Below, in pieces: positions 25,308-33,969 of a DNA stretch of 64,000 nt. Source of the stretch: Nocardioides renjunii (GTDB taxonomy: Bacteria > Actinomycetota > Actinomycetes > Propionibacteriales > Nocardioidaceae); assembly GCF_034661175.1 (NCBI RefSeq), contig NZ_CP141058.1, forward strand, positions 3,224,001 to 3,288,000, in the 5' to 3' direction. How positions within the stretch are numbered: the first letter of the stretch is position 1; the number at the start of each line of letters is the position of its first letter. A program made the translations under genes and the position numbers. The notes below the pieces were generated by a model, which had not been told where the DNA came from, did not search any database, and saw nothing but the letters and a program-made list of their open reading frames with translations.

Positions 25308-25673
25308 TGGAGCTGCGGGGAATCGAACCCCGGTCCTCGAGCGCCGAACCAGGTCTTCTCCGGGTGCAGTCCGTGATGTCGTTTTCTCGGCCCCGGCGCT
25401 CGCACAGACACGTCGCCGACAGGCCCAGTCAGGATTGAGTCCCGGCCGCCCCTCCTGACAGAGAGCGACCAGCAAGTCTCCTAGATGAGGCCTGGATCCG
25501 GGACGGAGACGGGTGCCCGGTCAGACCCTTCGATCACTGCTCAGGCAGCGAGAGCGAAGTCGTTGCGATTGGAGTCGGCAACTGTGGTTTCCAGCGATCG
25601 TTTACGAGATGACGCTGGCTTCTCGACCCGCTTCCCCTGGAACTAACGTCCCAAGTCGAAACCGATCAGCCCC
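25308..25673 (-). ncRNA. ssrA: Transfer-messenger RNA (tmRNA)
   Basis: On the minus strand the RNA starts GGGGCTGATCGGTTTCGACT, the near-universal tmRNA 5' end, and ends GGGGTTCGATTCCCCGCAGC followed by TCCA, the T-arm and acceptor stem. GGGGCTG pairs with CAGCTCC (one G-U). The genome continues ACTC after the stem, so the CCA tail is added after transcription. The tag frame (25541-25579) encodes ADSNRNDFALAA then stop, close to the mycobacterial ADSHQRDYALAA. Together with SmpB (34906-35385) it rescues stalled ribosomes. Confidence 0.97.
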
Positions 25674-25728
25674 TCTTGTGTTGTCAAGCAGACCGGACCG
25701 CACACGTCGTTCGCGGCCTGCACGCCCC

Positions 25729-25734
25729 AGTCTA
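25729..25734 (-). promoter_or_regulatory. Possible -10 hexamer TAGACT of ssrA
   Basis: TAGACT reads on the minus strand 56-61 bases before the mature 5' end. It would give a precursor leader of about 50 bases to be removed by RNase P. No good -35 is visible. It lies between the CNNM/CBS gene and ssrA. Confidence 0.35.
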
Positions 25735-25761
25735 GGTGCCACAACCGCGAACCCGCGAACG

Positions 25762-27063
25762 CTATTCCCCCGGGCGTCCCTCGTGCCCCTCGGCAGCCGT
25801 CGTGGGTGCGTGCAGTCGTACGCGCGTGATGCGGTGCCCGTCGACCTCGACGACCTCCAGCACGCGGCCCTCGACCACCACCCGGTCGCCCCTCTCGGCC
25901 ATCCGTGCGAGGCGGTGCAGGACGTAGCCGGCCACGGTCTCGTAGGGCCCGTCGTCGAGCTCCACGCCGGTCCTCTCGCGGAACTCCTCGATGGTGATGC
26001 CGGCATCGACGGTGGTGGGATCGGCGGACGCGGCGATCTCGGCGTCGCGGTCGTACTCGTCGTGGATCTCCCCGACCAGCTCCTCCATAAGGTCTTCGAG
26101 CGTGACGATGCCGTCGGTGCCGCCGTACTCGTCGACGACCAGCGCGATGTGCGCGCCGAGGCTGCGCAGCTGGTCGATCGAGGGCAGCACCCGGTTGGTG
26201 CGCGGCAGCACCGGCAGCTCGCGCACGATGTCGGCGACGGTCGTGGCGTGGTCGTCGGACCGGCCCAGCACGTCGCGCAGGTGGAGATAGCCGAGCACCT
26301 CGTCGAACGACTCGCCGGTGACCGGGTAGCGCGTGTAGGCCTCGCCGACGATGACCTGCACCGCCTCGGCGAGGCTCAGGTCGCCGGCGAGGAACACCAC
26401 GTCGCCGCGGGGGCGCATCACCTCGCTCAGGGAGCGGTCGCCCGCCTCGAACACGTCGTCGACGATCTTGCGCTCGCCGGCCGGGATGTCCTCGTGGCCG
26501 GAGATCATCATCCGCAGCTCCTCCTCGTCGACCTCGTCGCCGGCGGCGTCGGGGTTGCCGCCGAGGAGGCGGACCAGCAGGTTGGTGGAGAGCGACAGCA
26601 GCCAGATCACCGGGGTCATCACGGTGGCGAAGCGGCCCAGCGGCGGGGCGAACATCTTGGCCACGCCGACCGAGCGCTGCAGCGCCAACCGCTTGGGCAC
26701 CAGCTCGCCGAGCACCAGTGACAGGTAGGACACGACGAGGGTGGTCACGACCAGCGACACCGTCTCCGGGGCCGGCAGGCCCAGGCTCTCGAAGGCCGGG
26801 GCGAAGGACGGCGCGAGCGTGGAGGCACCGAACGCGGCGGAGAAGAAGCCCGCGACGGTGACGCCGATCTGCACCGCCGACAGGAAGCGGTTGGGGTCGC
26901 GCGCGAGCGAGGCGACCGCGTGCCCGCGACCGCCCTGGGACTCCATCCGGTCGACCTGGCCCGCCCGCAGCGAGACGAGCGCGATCTCGGTCGCCGCGAA
27001 GACCCCGCCCACGAGGATGAAGGCGAGGACCAGCAGGACGTCCACCCACGTGCCGGAATCCAC
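25762..27063 (-). CDS. CNNM/CBS-domain membrane protein (hemolysin C/CorC family)
   Basis: A 433-residue membrane protein. Residues 1-190 form a CNNM (DUF21) domain with three or four membrane segments (VDVLLVLAFILVGGVFAATE, then EIALVSLRAGQVDRMESQGG). Two CBS domains follow (RPRGDVVFLAGDLSLAEAVQ and LPVLPRTNRVLPSIDQLRSL, then VVDEYGGTDGIVTLEDLMEE), and a C-terminal CorC_HlyC domain ends at about residue 425. Family members handle Mg2+/Co2+ efflux; hemolysin is a historical label. GTG 27063 has TAGGTT six bases upstream. The usual paralogue pair is not present here. Confidence 0.92.
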   Translation of the reverse strand: MDSGTWVDVLLVLAFILVGGVFAATEIALVSLRAGQVDRMESQGGRGHAVASLARDPNRFLSAVQIGVTVAGFFSAAFGASTLAPSFAPAFESLGLPAPETVSLVVTTLVVSYLSLVLGELVPKRLALQRSVGVAKMFAPPLGRFATVMTPVIWLLSLSTNLLVRLLGGNPDAAGDEVDEEELRMMISGHEDIPAGERKIVDDVFEAGDRSLSEVMRPRGDVVFLAGDLSLAEAVQVIVGEAYTRYPVTGESFDEVLGYLHLRDVLGRSDDHATTVADIVRELPVLPRTNRVLPSIDQLRSLGAHIALVVDEYGGTDGIVTLEDLMEELVGEIHDEYDRDAEIAASADPTTVDAGITIEEFRERTGVELDDGPYETVAGYVLHRLARMAERGDRVVVEGRVLEVVEVDGHRITRVRLHAPTTAAEGHEGRPGE

Positions 27064-27069
27064 GCCGAC

Positions 27070-27075
27070 AACCTA
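27070..27075 (-). promoter_or_regulatory. -10 hexamer TAGGTT of the CNNM gene (leaderless)
   Basis: TAGGTT reads on the minus strand six bases before the GTG start at 27063. Confidence 0.5.
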
Positions 27076-27086
27076 GCCGGGGCTGC

Positions 27087-28070
27087 TCAGCCGGCGGCGA
27101 CCAGCGCTGCTCCCACGGCCGCGACGGGGTAGTGCTGCGGCACCATGCTGAGCCGGTCGGCCAGGCCGAGGGAGGCGAGGAACGCCGACCCCTCCCCCAG
27201 CGCCCGGAGCTGGCGGACGACCTCGACGCGCAGCGGCTCGCCTACCTCGGCGACGCCGCCACCGAGCACGATGCACTCGGGGTCGATCGTGAGGCCGAGC
27301 GCCCGGACGGCGCACGCCACGCCCCAGCAGAACCGGTCCCGTACGGCGACGGCGCCGGGGTCGCCGTCGGCGGCCGCCGCGAACAGCGCCGCGGCCGGCG
27401 GGCCGTCGACCGTCGGCCACGCCTTGGCGAGCGCGCGCCCGGAGGCGACCGTCTCCAGGCAGCCGAACTGACCGCAGCCGCAGGCCGCCCCGGCCGGATC
27501 GATGGGCAGGTGCCCGATCTCGCCCGCCGCACCGTGCTCACCGCGCCGTAGCCGGCCGTCGATCACGAGCCCGGCCGCGAGGCCGGTGCCGACGCTGAGG
27601 TAGACCACGTCATCGGCGGCGACGAGGGCCCGCGCCGCCAGCGCGGCCGCGTTGACGTCGTTCTCGACCACCACCGGCACGCCCAGCCGCGCCGCGAGCA
27701 GGTCGCGCAGCGGGAGGTCGTCGCCGTTGACGCCGAGGTTGACCGCGTGGCGCAGCATGCCGCGCTCGACGTCGACGAGGCCCGGCACCCCCACGCCGAC
27801 GCTGCAGGTGAGGGGGCTGCCCATCGCCCGGCCGAGGTCCTCGAAGACCCGTGCGGCCGTGGCCACGACGCCCTCGGCGCCCGGCTCGGTGGAGCGGCGG
27901 ACCTGGGCCAGGACCGTGCCGTCGTCGCCGACGACCACGCCGTGGGTCTTGGTGCCGCCGATGTCGAGGCCAACCGCGCGCATCCCCCCGGCCTGCGTCG
28001 ACGCCACGGCCCCGGTGGCGGTGCCGGCGGCCGTCGCCCTCGTCGGTGCGCCTGCGTGTGCGGTGCTCAC
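27087..28070 (-). CDS. ROK-family sugar kinase (likely N-acetylglucosamine or glucose kinase)
   Basis: Phosphorylates a hexose or N-acetylhexosamine in the cytosol. The ROK core starts MRAVGLDIGGTKTHGVVVGD (phosphate-1 loop), with VPVVVENDVNAAALAARALV, the catalytic region VVYLSVGTGLAAGLVIDGRL, the EHGAAGEIGHLPIDP motif and the zinc motif CGCGQFGCLE. GTG 28070 overlaps the preceding GH3 stop as GTGA and adds a 29-residue Ala/Thr-rich leader; ATG 27983 would start directly at the conserved core, so the start is unsettled. As last gene of the ABC/GH3 cluster, it would phosphorylate the imported or released amino sugar. Confidence 0.88.
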   Translation of the reverse strand: MSTAHAGAPTRATAAGTATGAVASTQAGGMRAVGLDIGGTKTHGVVVGDDGTVLAQVRRSTEPGAEGVVATAARVFEDLGRAMGSPLTCSVGVGVPGLVDVERGMLRHAVNLGVNGDDLPLRDLLAARLGVPVVVENDVNAAALAARALVAADDVVYLSVGTGLAAGLVIDGRLRRGEHGAAGEIGHLPIDPAGAACGCGQFGCLETVASGRALAKAWPTVDGPPAAALFAAAADGDPGAVAVRDRFCWGVACAVRALGLTIDPECIVLGGGVAEVGEPLRVEVVRQLRALGEGSAFLASLGLADRLSMVPQHYPVAAVGAALVAAG

Positions 28071-29515
28071 CGCGTCCACCCTGCCTCTCGCAGCAGCTCG
28101 GTGACAGCGGCCACGCCCGGTCCGGACGAGCCGCGGGTGCTGATGGTGGCCAGCCCGACGTCGTGGCCGCCCGGCCAGCCCCACTCGACCACGACCGCGG
28201 TGCGCCCCGACGAGGCCAGCGAGCGGAGGAAGGCCAGCACCTCGGGGCGCCGGTGGGCGTCGCGGACCTGCACCACGAGCGGGACGTCGTCGGGCACGTC
28301 GTCCGGGACACCGCCTGGCAGCGCGGCCGGGTCGAGGCGATGGTCGGGTGCCAGTCCCCACGCCACCTCGCCGACGGCGATGTTGGCGACGGTCTCGACG
28401 CTGAGGACGATCGCGCCCGGGAGGCCGGGCAGCCGCCCGTCGACCGTCGTCGCGCGGATCGCCGCCCCGACCTGCCGGTCGGCGTCGGGACCATCGGTGG
28501 CGCCGACGGACGACGCGGCCGGGGCCGGCTGCATCGCGTGGACGCGTGATGCCGCGTCCTGCAGCCGGGCGAGCGGGAGCCGACCCTCCGCGACGGCGCG
28601 GACGACCGCGTCGCGGACCTCCTCGACCAGCGAGGCGGGCTTGTCGGGACCGATGCACAGCAGGTCGCAGCCGGCGGCGAGGGCGCGTACGGACGCCTCC
28701 GGGACGCCGAGCTCCGCCGAGGCGCCCGCCATGTCGAGGGCGTCGCTGACGATCACGCCGTCGAAGCCGAGGCGCTCGCGCAGCAGGGCGAGCACCGCCG
28801 GGCTGAGGGTCGCCGGACGGTCCGGGTCGATCGCCGGCACCACGATGTGGCTCGTCATCACGGCGGCGATCCCGCTGTCCACCGCTGCGGCGAACGGCAC
28901 GAGCTCACGCTCGGCGAGCGTGGTGGCGTCCACGTCGATGCGCGGCAGCGCGAGGTGGCTGTCGGTGGCGGTGTCGCCGTGGCCGGGGAAGTGCTTGGCG
29001 CACGCGGCGACCCCGGTGGACTGGAGTCCCCGGGTCCAGGCGGCCGTGTGGGCGGCGACCTGCCGGGCGTCCGCGCCGAAGCTGCGGGTGCCGATGACGG
29101 GGTTGTCGGGGTCGCAGTTGACGTCGGCGTCGGGGGCCAGGTCGAGGGTGATCCCGACGGCGGCCAGCTCGGCGCCCACCCACCGCCCGACCGCCTCGGT
29201 CAGGTCGAGGTCGTCAGCGGCGCCGAGCGCCGCGGCGCCCAGGACCGGGCTGGGGGTTCGCGTGTGGAGCCGGCTGACGTCGCCGCCCTCCTCGTCCACC
29301 GCGATGACGGCGCGGGGGTTGGCGGCGGTGACGGCGGCGCTGAGCGCGGCGATGCTGTCGGGGCCGTCGGCGGTGTTGCTGCCGAAGTAGCAGACGCCGC
29401 CGAGCCCCTGCTCGAGCAGCTCGCGGTAGTCGTCGGGCAGCGTGGTGCCCTCGAACCCGGGCAGCAGCACCTGCAGCGCCAGGCGGTCCACGGAGGTCTC
29501 CAGTGCGGCGCTCAT
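28067..29515 (-). CDS. Family GH3 beta-N-acetylhexosaminidase (NagZ-like)
   Basis: A 482-residue glycosidase without a signal peptide, so probably cytosolic. It carries the NagZ signature KHFPGHGDTATDSHLALPRI at residues 174-193, whose Asp185/His187 form the catalytic dyad, and the nucleophile Asp258 in DGVIVSDALDM. A C-terminal domain of about 130 residues follows, as in longer actinobacterial NagZ proteins. It would split GlcNAc from muropeptides or chito-oligosaccharides brought in by the ABC transporter. ATG 29515 overlaps the permease stop as ATGA. The next gene is a ROK kinase. Specificity for GlcNAc is inferred from the motif. Confidence 0.92.
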   Translation of the reverse strand: MSAALETSVDRLALQVLLPGFEGTTLPDDYRELLEQGLGGVCYFGSNTADGPDSIAALSAAVTAANPRAVIAVDEEGGDVSRLHTRTPSPVLGAAALGAADDLDLTEAVGRWVGAELAAVGITLDLAPDADVNCDPDNPVIGTRSFGADARQVAAHTAAWTRGLQSTGVAACAKHFPGHGDTATDSHLALPRIDVDATTLAERELVPFAAAVDSGIAAVMTSHIVVPAIDPDRPATLSPAVLALLRERLGFDGVIVSDALDMAGASAELGVPEASVRALAAGCDLLCIGPDKPASLVEEVRDAVVRAVAEGRLPLARLQDAASRVHAMQPAPAASSVGATDGPDADRQVGAAIRATTVDGRLPGLPGAIVLSVETVANIAVGEVAWGLAPDHRLDPAALPGGVPDDVPDDVPLVVQVRDAHRRPEVLAFLRSLASSGRTAVVVEWGWPGGHDVGLATISTRGSSGPGVAAVTELLREAGWTR

Positions 29516-30360
29516 CCCTTGACGGCCCCGGCGGTGAGGCCGCTGGTCATCCGGCTCTGGACGACGAGGAAGAAGATGATGACCGGGATCGCGATGAGCG
29601 AGGAGCCGGCCATGATGCCGCCCCAGTCGGTGCCGCGGTTGACGTCGGCGAAGGTGGACAGCCACAGCGGCAGGGTGCGCTGGTCCTCGCGGGTCATCAC
29701 GACCAGGGCGAGGGTGAACTCGTTCCACGCCTGCAGGAAGCCGAAGACGCCGGTCGCGACGAGCCCGGGCGCCAGCAGCGGCAGGGTGATGCGGAAGAAC
29801 GCCTGGGTGCGGGAGCAGCCGTCCATCATCGCCGCCTCCTCCAGCTCGTAGGGGACCCCTGCGACGAAGCCGCGCAGGGTCCAGATCGTGAAGGGCAGCA
29901 CGCCCGCGACGTAGACGAGGGTGAGCCCGATGACCGTGTTGAGCAGGTCGAACGCCTCCAGCATCTTGTACTGGGAGATGAACAGCCCCTCCACCGGGAT
30001 CATCTGGATCACGAGGAGCGTCACGATGAACGACATCCGGCCGCGGAAGCGGAACCTCGAGACCGCCACCGCCGCGACGAAGGCGAACAGCAGCGCGACG
30101 ACGATCGTGAGGCCGGTGACCATGAGGCTGGTGCGCAGCGCGTCGGAGAACTGGTCGGTGGAGAAGACCGTGCGGTAGTTGTCGAGGCTGCCGCCGAACG
30201 GCACCCACGTCGGCGTCGGGCTGCGGATCTCGTTGCGGGCCAGGAACGAGCTGTTGACCATCCAGTAGACCGGGAACACCGAGACGAGGAACGCCAGGAT
30301 CCCGAGGGTGTTGGCCGCGACGCGGGTCGGGCGGGGAGCTGGGCGGGACATCGGGGTCAC
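29512..30360 (-). CDS. Carbohydrate ABC transporter permease (MalG type)
   Basis: A 282-residue inner-membrane permease with six predicted segments. The EAA loop that docks the ATPase is ELEEAAMMDGCSRTQAFFRI followed by TLPLLAPGLV. The N-terminus LGILAFLVSVFPVYWMVNSS and the C-terminal RMTSGLTAGAVKG are those of MalG/LacG-type proteins. Its GTG start overlaps the stop of the MalF-type partner (GTGA); an ATG at 30351 is also in frame. No ATPase gene is in the operon, so a shared MsiK-type ATPase is likely. Confidence 0.94.
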   Translation of the reverse strand: MTPMSRPAPRPTRVAANTLGILAFLVSVFPVYWMVNSSFLARNEIRSPTPTWVPFGGSLDNYRTVFSTDQFSDALRTSLMVTGLTIVVALLFAFVAAVAVSRFRFRGRMSFIVTLLVIQMIPVEGLFISQYKMLEAFDLLNTVIGLTLVYVAGVLPFTIWTLRGFVAGVPYELEEAAMMDGCSRTQAFFRITLPLLAPGLVATGVFGFLQAWNEFTLALVVMTREDQRTLPLWLSTFADVNRGTDWGGIMAGSSLIAIPVIIFFLVVQSRMTSGLTAGAVKG

Positions 30361-31325
30361 CCCTCCTGGCGCAGCATGGCGCGGACGTAGGGCGCGGTGA
30401 GCAGGACGGTGAGCACGAGCATGAAGATGGCGACGGCCGCCGACATGCCGAACTCACCTCCGCCGATGCCGAGCCGGTAGATGTAGGTGCCGAGGAGGTT
30501 GGTGTCCTGGGCGCTGCCGCCGGCCTTCTGCAGGACGTAGATCTGGGTGAAGACCCGCAGGTCCCAGATGACCTGCAGCAGCCCGACGACGAGCAGCACC
30601 GGCAGGATCGTCGGCAGCATGACGTGGCGCAGCCGGCCGACCGGACCGGCCCCGTCGATCTCCGCGGCCTCGAGCAGCTCGGCGGGGAGCTGGGTGAGCG
30701 CGGCGTAGACGGTGAAGGCGACGAACGGCACGCTCATCCAGACCACGATGACGGTGGCGACGAAGAAGAACGACAGCGGGCGCAGCAGCCAGGAGTGGCC
30801 GGTGTAGTCGGCGCCGAGCTGCGTGAGGAGGTAGTTGACGACGCCGTACTGGGTGTCGAAGAGCCACTGCCACACGGTGAGGGCCGCCACCACCGGCATG
30901 GCCCAGGCCAGCAGGAGACCGGTCTGCAGGAGCAGTCGGACGCTGCGCGACATGTGCCGCATGGCGAGAGCCAGCCCGACGCCGATGAGCATGGTGAGCG
31001 CGGCGTTGACCAGGCAGAACGCGATCGAGCGCAGCGTCACCCGCCACAGGTAGGGGTCGGTCAGCAGCGTGCGGTAGTTCTCCAGGCCGAGCCACTCCGG
31101 CGGCTGGCCGAACTGCTGGGCGAGGCCGAAGTCCTGGAAGGACAGCACCACCTGGCGGACCAGCGGGTAGCCGAGGGCCAGCGCGAGCGCGAGCACCGAC
31201 GGCACCACGAGGACGTAGGGCAACGGCGTGCGCCGCGGGCGGCGCGGCCGGGGCCGCGGATCGACCGGGACGGCGGGCGGGCTCGTCGGCCGGACGGCCG
31301 GCGGGCTGGTCGGGGCGCTGCTCAT
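30357..31325 (-). CDS. Carbohydrate ABC transporter permease (MalF type)
   Basis: A 322-residue permease with a Pro/Arg-rich cytosolic N-terminus and six membrane segments. The EAA loop is LPAELLEAAEIDGAGPVGRL followed by RHVMLPTILPVLLVV. It pairs with the downstream MalG-type protein to form the channel. ATG 31325 has a strong GGAGGAA ribosome site. A 13-bp hairpin stands between this gene and the upstream substrate-binding protein, consistent with lower expression of the membrane subunits. Confidence 0.94.
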   Translation of the reverse strand: MSSAPTSPPAVRPTSPPAVPVDPRPRPRRPRRTPLPYVLVVPSVLALALALGYPLVRQVVLSFQDFGLAQQFGQPPEWLGLENYRTLLTDPYLWRVTLRSIAFCLVNAALTMLIGVGLALAMRHMSRSVRLLLQTGLLLAWAMPVVAALTVWQWLFDTQYGVVNYLLTQLGADYTGHSWLLRPLSFFFVATVIVVWMSVPFVAFTVYAALTQLPAELLEAAEIDGAGPVGRLRHVMLPTILPVLLVVGLLQVIWDLRVFTQIYVLQKAGGSAQDTNLLGTYIYRLGIGGGEFGMSAAVAIFMLVLTVLLTAPYVRAMLRQEG

Positions 31326-31445
31326 CGTTCCTCCTCCCCCGCGGGGCGGGCACCCGTGAGGGGCGCAGGGGCGTACGTGCTCTGGCCGGGGCGGGTCAGG
31401 GCGGGTCAGGGCGGGTCGGGGCACGGGTGCCCACGGTCCAGTGTC

Positions 31446-31483
31446 CTCGTCCGGCGGGGGACGGTGTCCACCCGCCGGACGAG
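31446..31483 (-). terminator. Hairpin between the sugar-binding protein and its permeases
   Basis: CTCGTCCGGCGGG (31446-31458) pairs perfectly with CCCGCCGGACGAG (31471-31483). It is 13 bases past the binding-protein stop, within the operon, and probably acts as a partial terminator or mRNA stabiliser. The remaining gap holds a 10-base tandem repeat, GGGCGGGTCA x3, near 31396-31425. Confidence 0.7.
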
Positions 31484-31495
31484 AGCCGGGTCGTG

Positions 31496-32785
31496 TCAGC
31501 CGTTGAGCTGGCCGGCCATCTGCTCGTCGGCATTGCCGGCGAGCTCGGCGACGTCGCCGCCCTGGGCGATGGCGCTGAAGAGGTCCTCGAGCACGCGGGA
31601 TCCCTCGACGGTGGCCCATCCCGGCGCCGCCGGGGTGAGCTTGGCGTTGGACGCCGCGGCCACGGTCGCCTCGGCGTACTCGTCGTCACCGAGCAGCGAG
31701 GCCAGCGACTCCTTGGCCGGCGTGAGGCCGGCCTCGGCCATGATCGTCTGGTAGTCGTCGCTCAGCATGAGCTCGACCGCCTCCTGCGCGAGGTCCTGGT
31801 TGGCGGACTTCGCCGCGATGGCGAGGTCGGAGCCACCGAGCAGGACCGGCGCCGGGGACCCGTCGGTGCCGGGCAGGGCGAAGACGCCCATCTCCTTGGC
31901 GAAGGTGTCGGGGCACCCGGTGTCCTCGGCCTCGATGAGGCCCTTGACCCAGCCCGGCGTCGACATCATGCCGACCTCACCGGCACACCACGGCGTCCAC
32001 GGGTCGGCCTCGTTGCCGTCCTTGGGCGCCCCGGAGGCCTCGGTGAAGAGCTGCTGGGCCATCTCGAGCCCGGCGACCGACTCCTCGGAGCTGAGGGCCG
32101 GCGTCCACTCGCCGCCCTCCTCGACGGCGAGGTCACCACCGGCCGACCAGATGAACGCGGCACCGTTGCGCCAGTCCTGGCCGGGGAACCAGAAGCCGGA
32201 GAAGTTCGCCGGCTTGGGGTTGTCCTTCTTGAGCTGGACGGCGGCCTGCATGAACTCGTCGAGGGTGGTCGGCACCTCGAGGCCCGACTTCTCGAACAGG
32301 TCCTTGCGGTAGAAGATGTACTTCGAGCCGGCGTAGTAGGGGACGGCGTAGGTCTTGCCGTCCACGGTGGCGCCGTCGACGAACCCGGGCAGCAGGTCGT
32401 CGCCGCCGAGGTCGTCGACCTCGTCGGTGAGGTCGGCGAAGGCGCCGGCCGAGGTGAAGGTCGGGGCCTGGGTGTTGCCGATCTCGACGACGTCGGGGGT
32501 CTCGGACTCGCTGGACAGCGCGGTCGTGAGCTTCTCGACGAGCCCGTCCCACTCCTGCTGCTCGATCGTCAGCGTGGAGCCGGGGTTCTCCTCCTCGAAG
32601 GTCGTCTTCAGCCAGTCCCGCGCCTCCTGGGGCGTGTCCGTGCCGTTGAGCCAGACGCGGATCTCGGCGGACTCGGCGCCGCCGTCCTCGCTGGACGTTC
32701 CTTCGTCATCGCTGCCGCACGCGGCGAGCGTGGTCAGCGCGAGCGCGGCGACCGCCGCGCCGGTCAGTGACTTCTTGATGCGCAC
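31496..32785 (-). CDS. Sugar ABC transporter substrate-binding lipoprotein
   Basis: A 429-residue extracellular lipoprotein that captures the transported sugar. The signal is VRIKKSLTGAAVAALALTTL ending in lipobox LAAC, then an acidic Ser/Glu-rich tether. The body has the family-1 binding-protein pattern: AEIRVWLNGTDTPQEARDWL, TPDVVEIGNTQAPTFTSAGA, YAVPYYAGSKYIFYRKDLFE and GEVGMMSTPGWVKGL. Tandem GTGs at 32788 and 32785 are both possible starts; AGAGGAA lies just upstream. It is the first gene of the transport part of the operon. The ligand is probably an amino sugar or its oligomer, judged from the GH3 and ROK neighbours. Confidence 0.94.
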   Translation of the reverse strand: MRIKKSLTGAAVAALALTTLAACGSDDEGTSSEDGGAESAEIRVWLNGTDTPQEARDWLKTTFEEENPGSTLTIEQQEWDGLVEKLTTALSSESETPDVVEIGNTQAPTFTSAGAFADLTDEVDDLGGDDLLPGFVDGATVDGKTYAVPYYAGSKYIFYRKDLFEKSGLEVPTTLDEFMQAAVQLKKDNPKPANFSGFWFPGQDWRNGAAFIWSAGGDLAVEEGGEWTPALSSEESVAGLEMAQQLFTEASGAPKDGNEADPWTPWCAGEVGMMSTPGWVKGLIEAEDTGCPDTFAKEMGVFALPGTDGSPAPVLLGGSDLAIAAKSANQDLAQEAVELMLSDDYQTIMAEAGLTPAKESLASLLGDDEYAEATVAAASNAKLTPAAPGWATVEGSRVLEDLFSAIAQGGDVAELAGNADEQMAGQLNG

Positions 32786-32835
32786 CACAGGGTTCCTCTC
32801 ATCGATGTACCGCTTGGGGGGTCGGGGTGAGGCGC

Positions 32836-33969
32836 TCACGAGACGCCCAGCTCCCCGGCGAGCACGAGAACGGCCGCTCCCACGACCACGACGTCCTCGC
32901 CGAGCTTGGAGGTGCGGACGCCGAGCCCGGTGGAGCTGATCGGCATGGTCCGCTCGCGGATGGTGCGGTCCGCCGCGTCGAGCAGCGGACCGTCGAGCAG
33001 CTCCGCGGGGCCGCTCAGGACGATCTCGTGGAGGTTGAGGGCGGCCACGATCGGCGCCAGCACCTCGCCCAGGAGCCCGCCGACCTCGGCGAGCACCGCC
33101 GGCCCGTCCACGCCGGGCTCGCCGATGCGGCGCCGGAGGCGCGGCGCGGAGAGAACGGTCTCGAGGCAGCCGGTGCGCGAGCAGGCGCACCGCTCGCCGT
33201 CGGGGTCGACCACGACGTGCCCGATCTCGCCGGCGGCACCGAGGTGGCCGTGGAGCAGCGAGCCACCGAGCACGAAGCCGGCGCCGACGCCGGTGCCGAC
33301 GCGCAGCACCATCAGGCCGCCGTCGCCGGACTCGCCGAAGGTGTGCTCACCCAGCACGGCGGTGTTGGCGTCGTTGGCCACGAAGACGGGGACCTCGAGC
33401 GCCTCGGCCAGCCGGGCGGCCAGCGGGGTGTCGGTCCAGGCCAGGTTGGGGGCGTCGATGACGGTGCCGGCGGTGTCGACCACGCCCGGGCTGCCGACGC
33501 CGATGCCCAGCACCGGGCGGTCGGTCATCGCCATCAGCTCGGTGGCCAGCTGGAGGACGAGCTGCACCGCCTGCTCGCCCTCGGCGCCGTCGACGTGCAC
33601 CACGTGCCGTGCCTGCGGCGTGCCGGCCAGGTTGACCACGGCGCCGGACATCCGGTCGGTCTCGGACAGGTCGAGGGCGACGATGTGGTGGGAGTCGGCG
33701 GCCAGCCCGACCAGCGTCGGGGGCTTGCCCACCCGGCTCTCGGCGGGGGCGCCGAGCTCGCTGACGAACCCCTCGGCGAGCATCTCGCCGACGAGGTCCG
33801 AGACGGTGACGCGGGTGAGGCCGCTGGCGCGGGCCAGGTCGGCGCGGCTCGCGGGGCCGTCGCGGAACAGCTGCTGCAGCAGCAGCGAGCGGTGGTGCCG
33901 GCGGGCGTCCTCCTGGAGGAGCTTGCCTCGCGGCCGCAGCGGGCGTCCGACGGGAGTGTGCGGGGTCAC
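32836..33969 (-). CDS. ROK-family transcriptional repressor (NagC/XylR type)
   Basis: A 377-residue regulator. The N-terminal winged helix (HRSLLLQQLFRDGPASRADL, then ARASGLTRVTVSDLVGEMLA) is followed by a ROK sugar-binding domain with VPVFVANDANTAVLGEHTF, HLGAAGEIGHVVVDP and the zinc motif CACSRTGCLETV. The first phosphate loop lacks the kinase DxGGT, as in repressors. It is the first gene of the amino-sugar operon and likely its controller. The region just before its GTG holds TTAGTTAGTT and AAGTAAGT half-sites close to known ROK operators, so autoregulation is likely. Confidence 0.93.
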   Translation of the reverse strand: MTPHTPVGRPLRPRGKLLQEDARRHHRSLLLQQLFRDGPASRADLARASGLTRVTVSDLVGEMLAEGFVSELGAPAESRVGKPPTLVGLAADSHHIVALDLSETDRMSGAVVNLAGTPQARHVVHVDGAEGEQAVQLVLQLATELMAMTDRPVLGIGVGSPGVVDTAGTVIDAPNLAWTDTPLAARLAEALEVPVFVANDANTAVLGEHTFGESGDGGLMVLRVGTGVGAGFVLGGSLLHGHLGAAGEIGHVVVDPDGERCACSRTGCLETVLSAPRLRRRIGEPGVDGPAVLAEVGGLLGEVLAPIVAALNLHEIVLSGPAELLDGPLLDAADRTIRERTMPISSTGLGVRTSKLGEDVVVVGAAVLVLAGELGVS

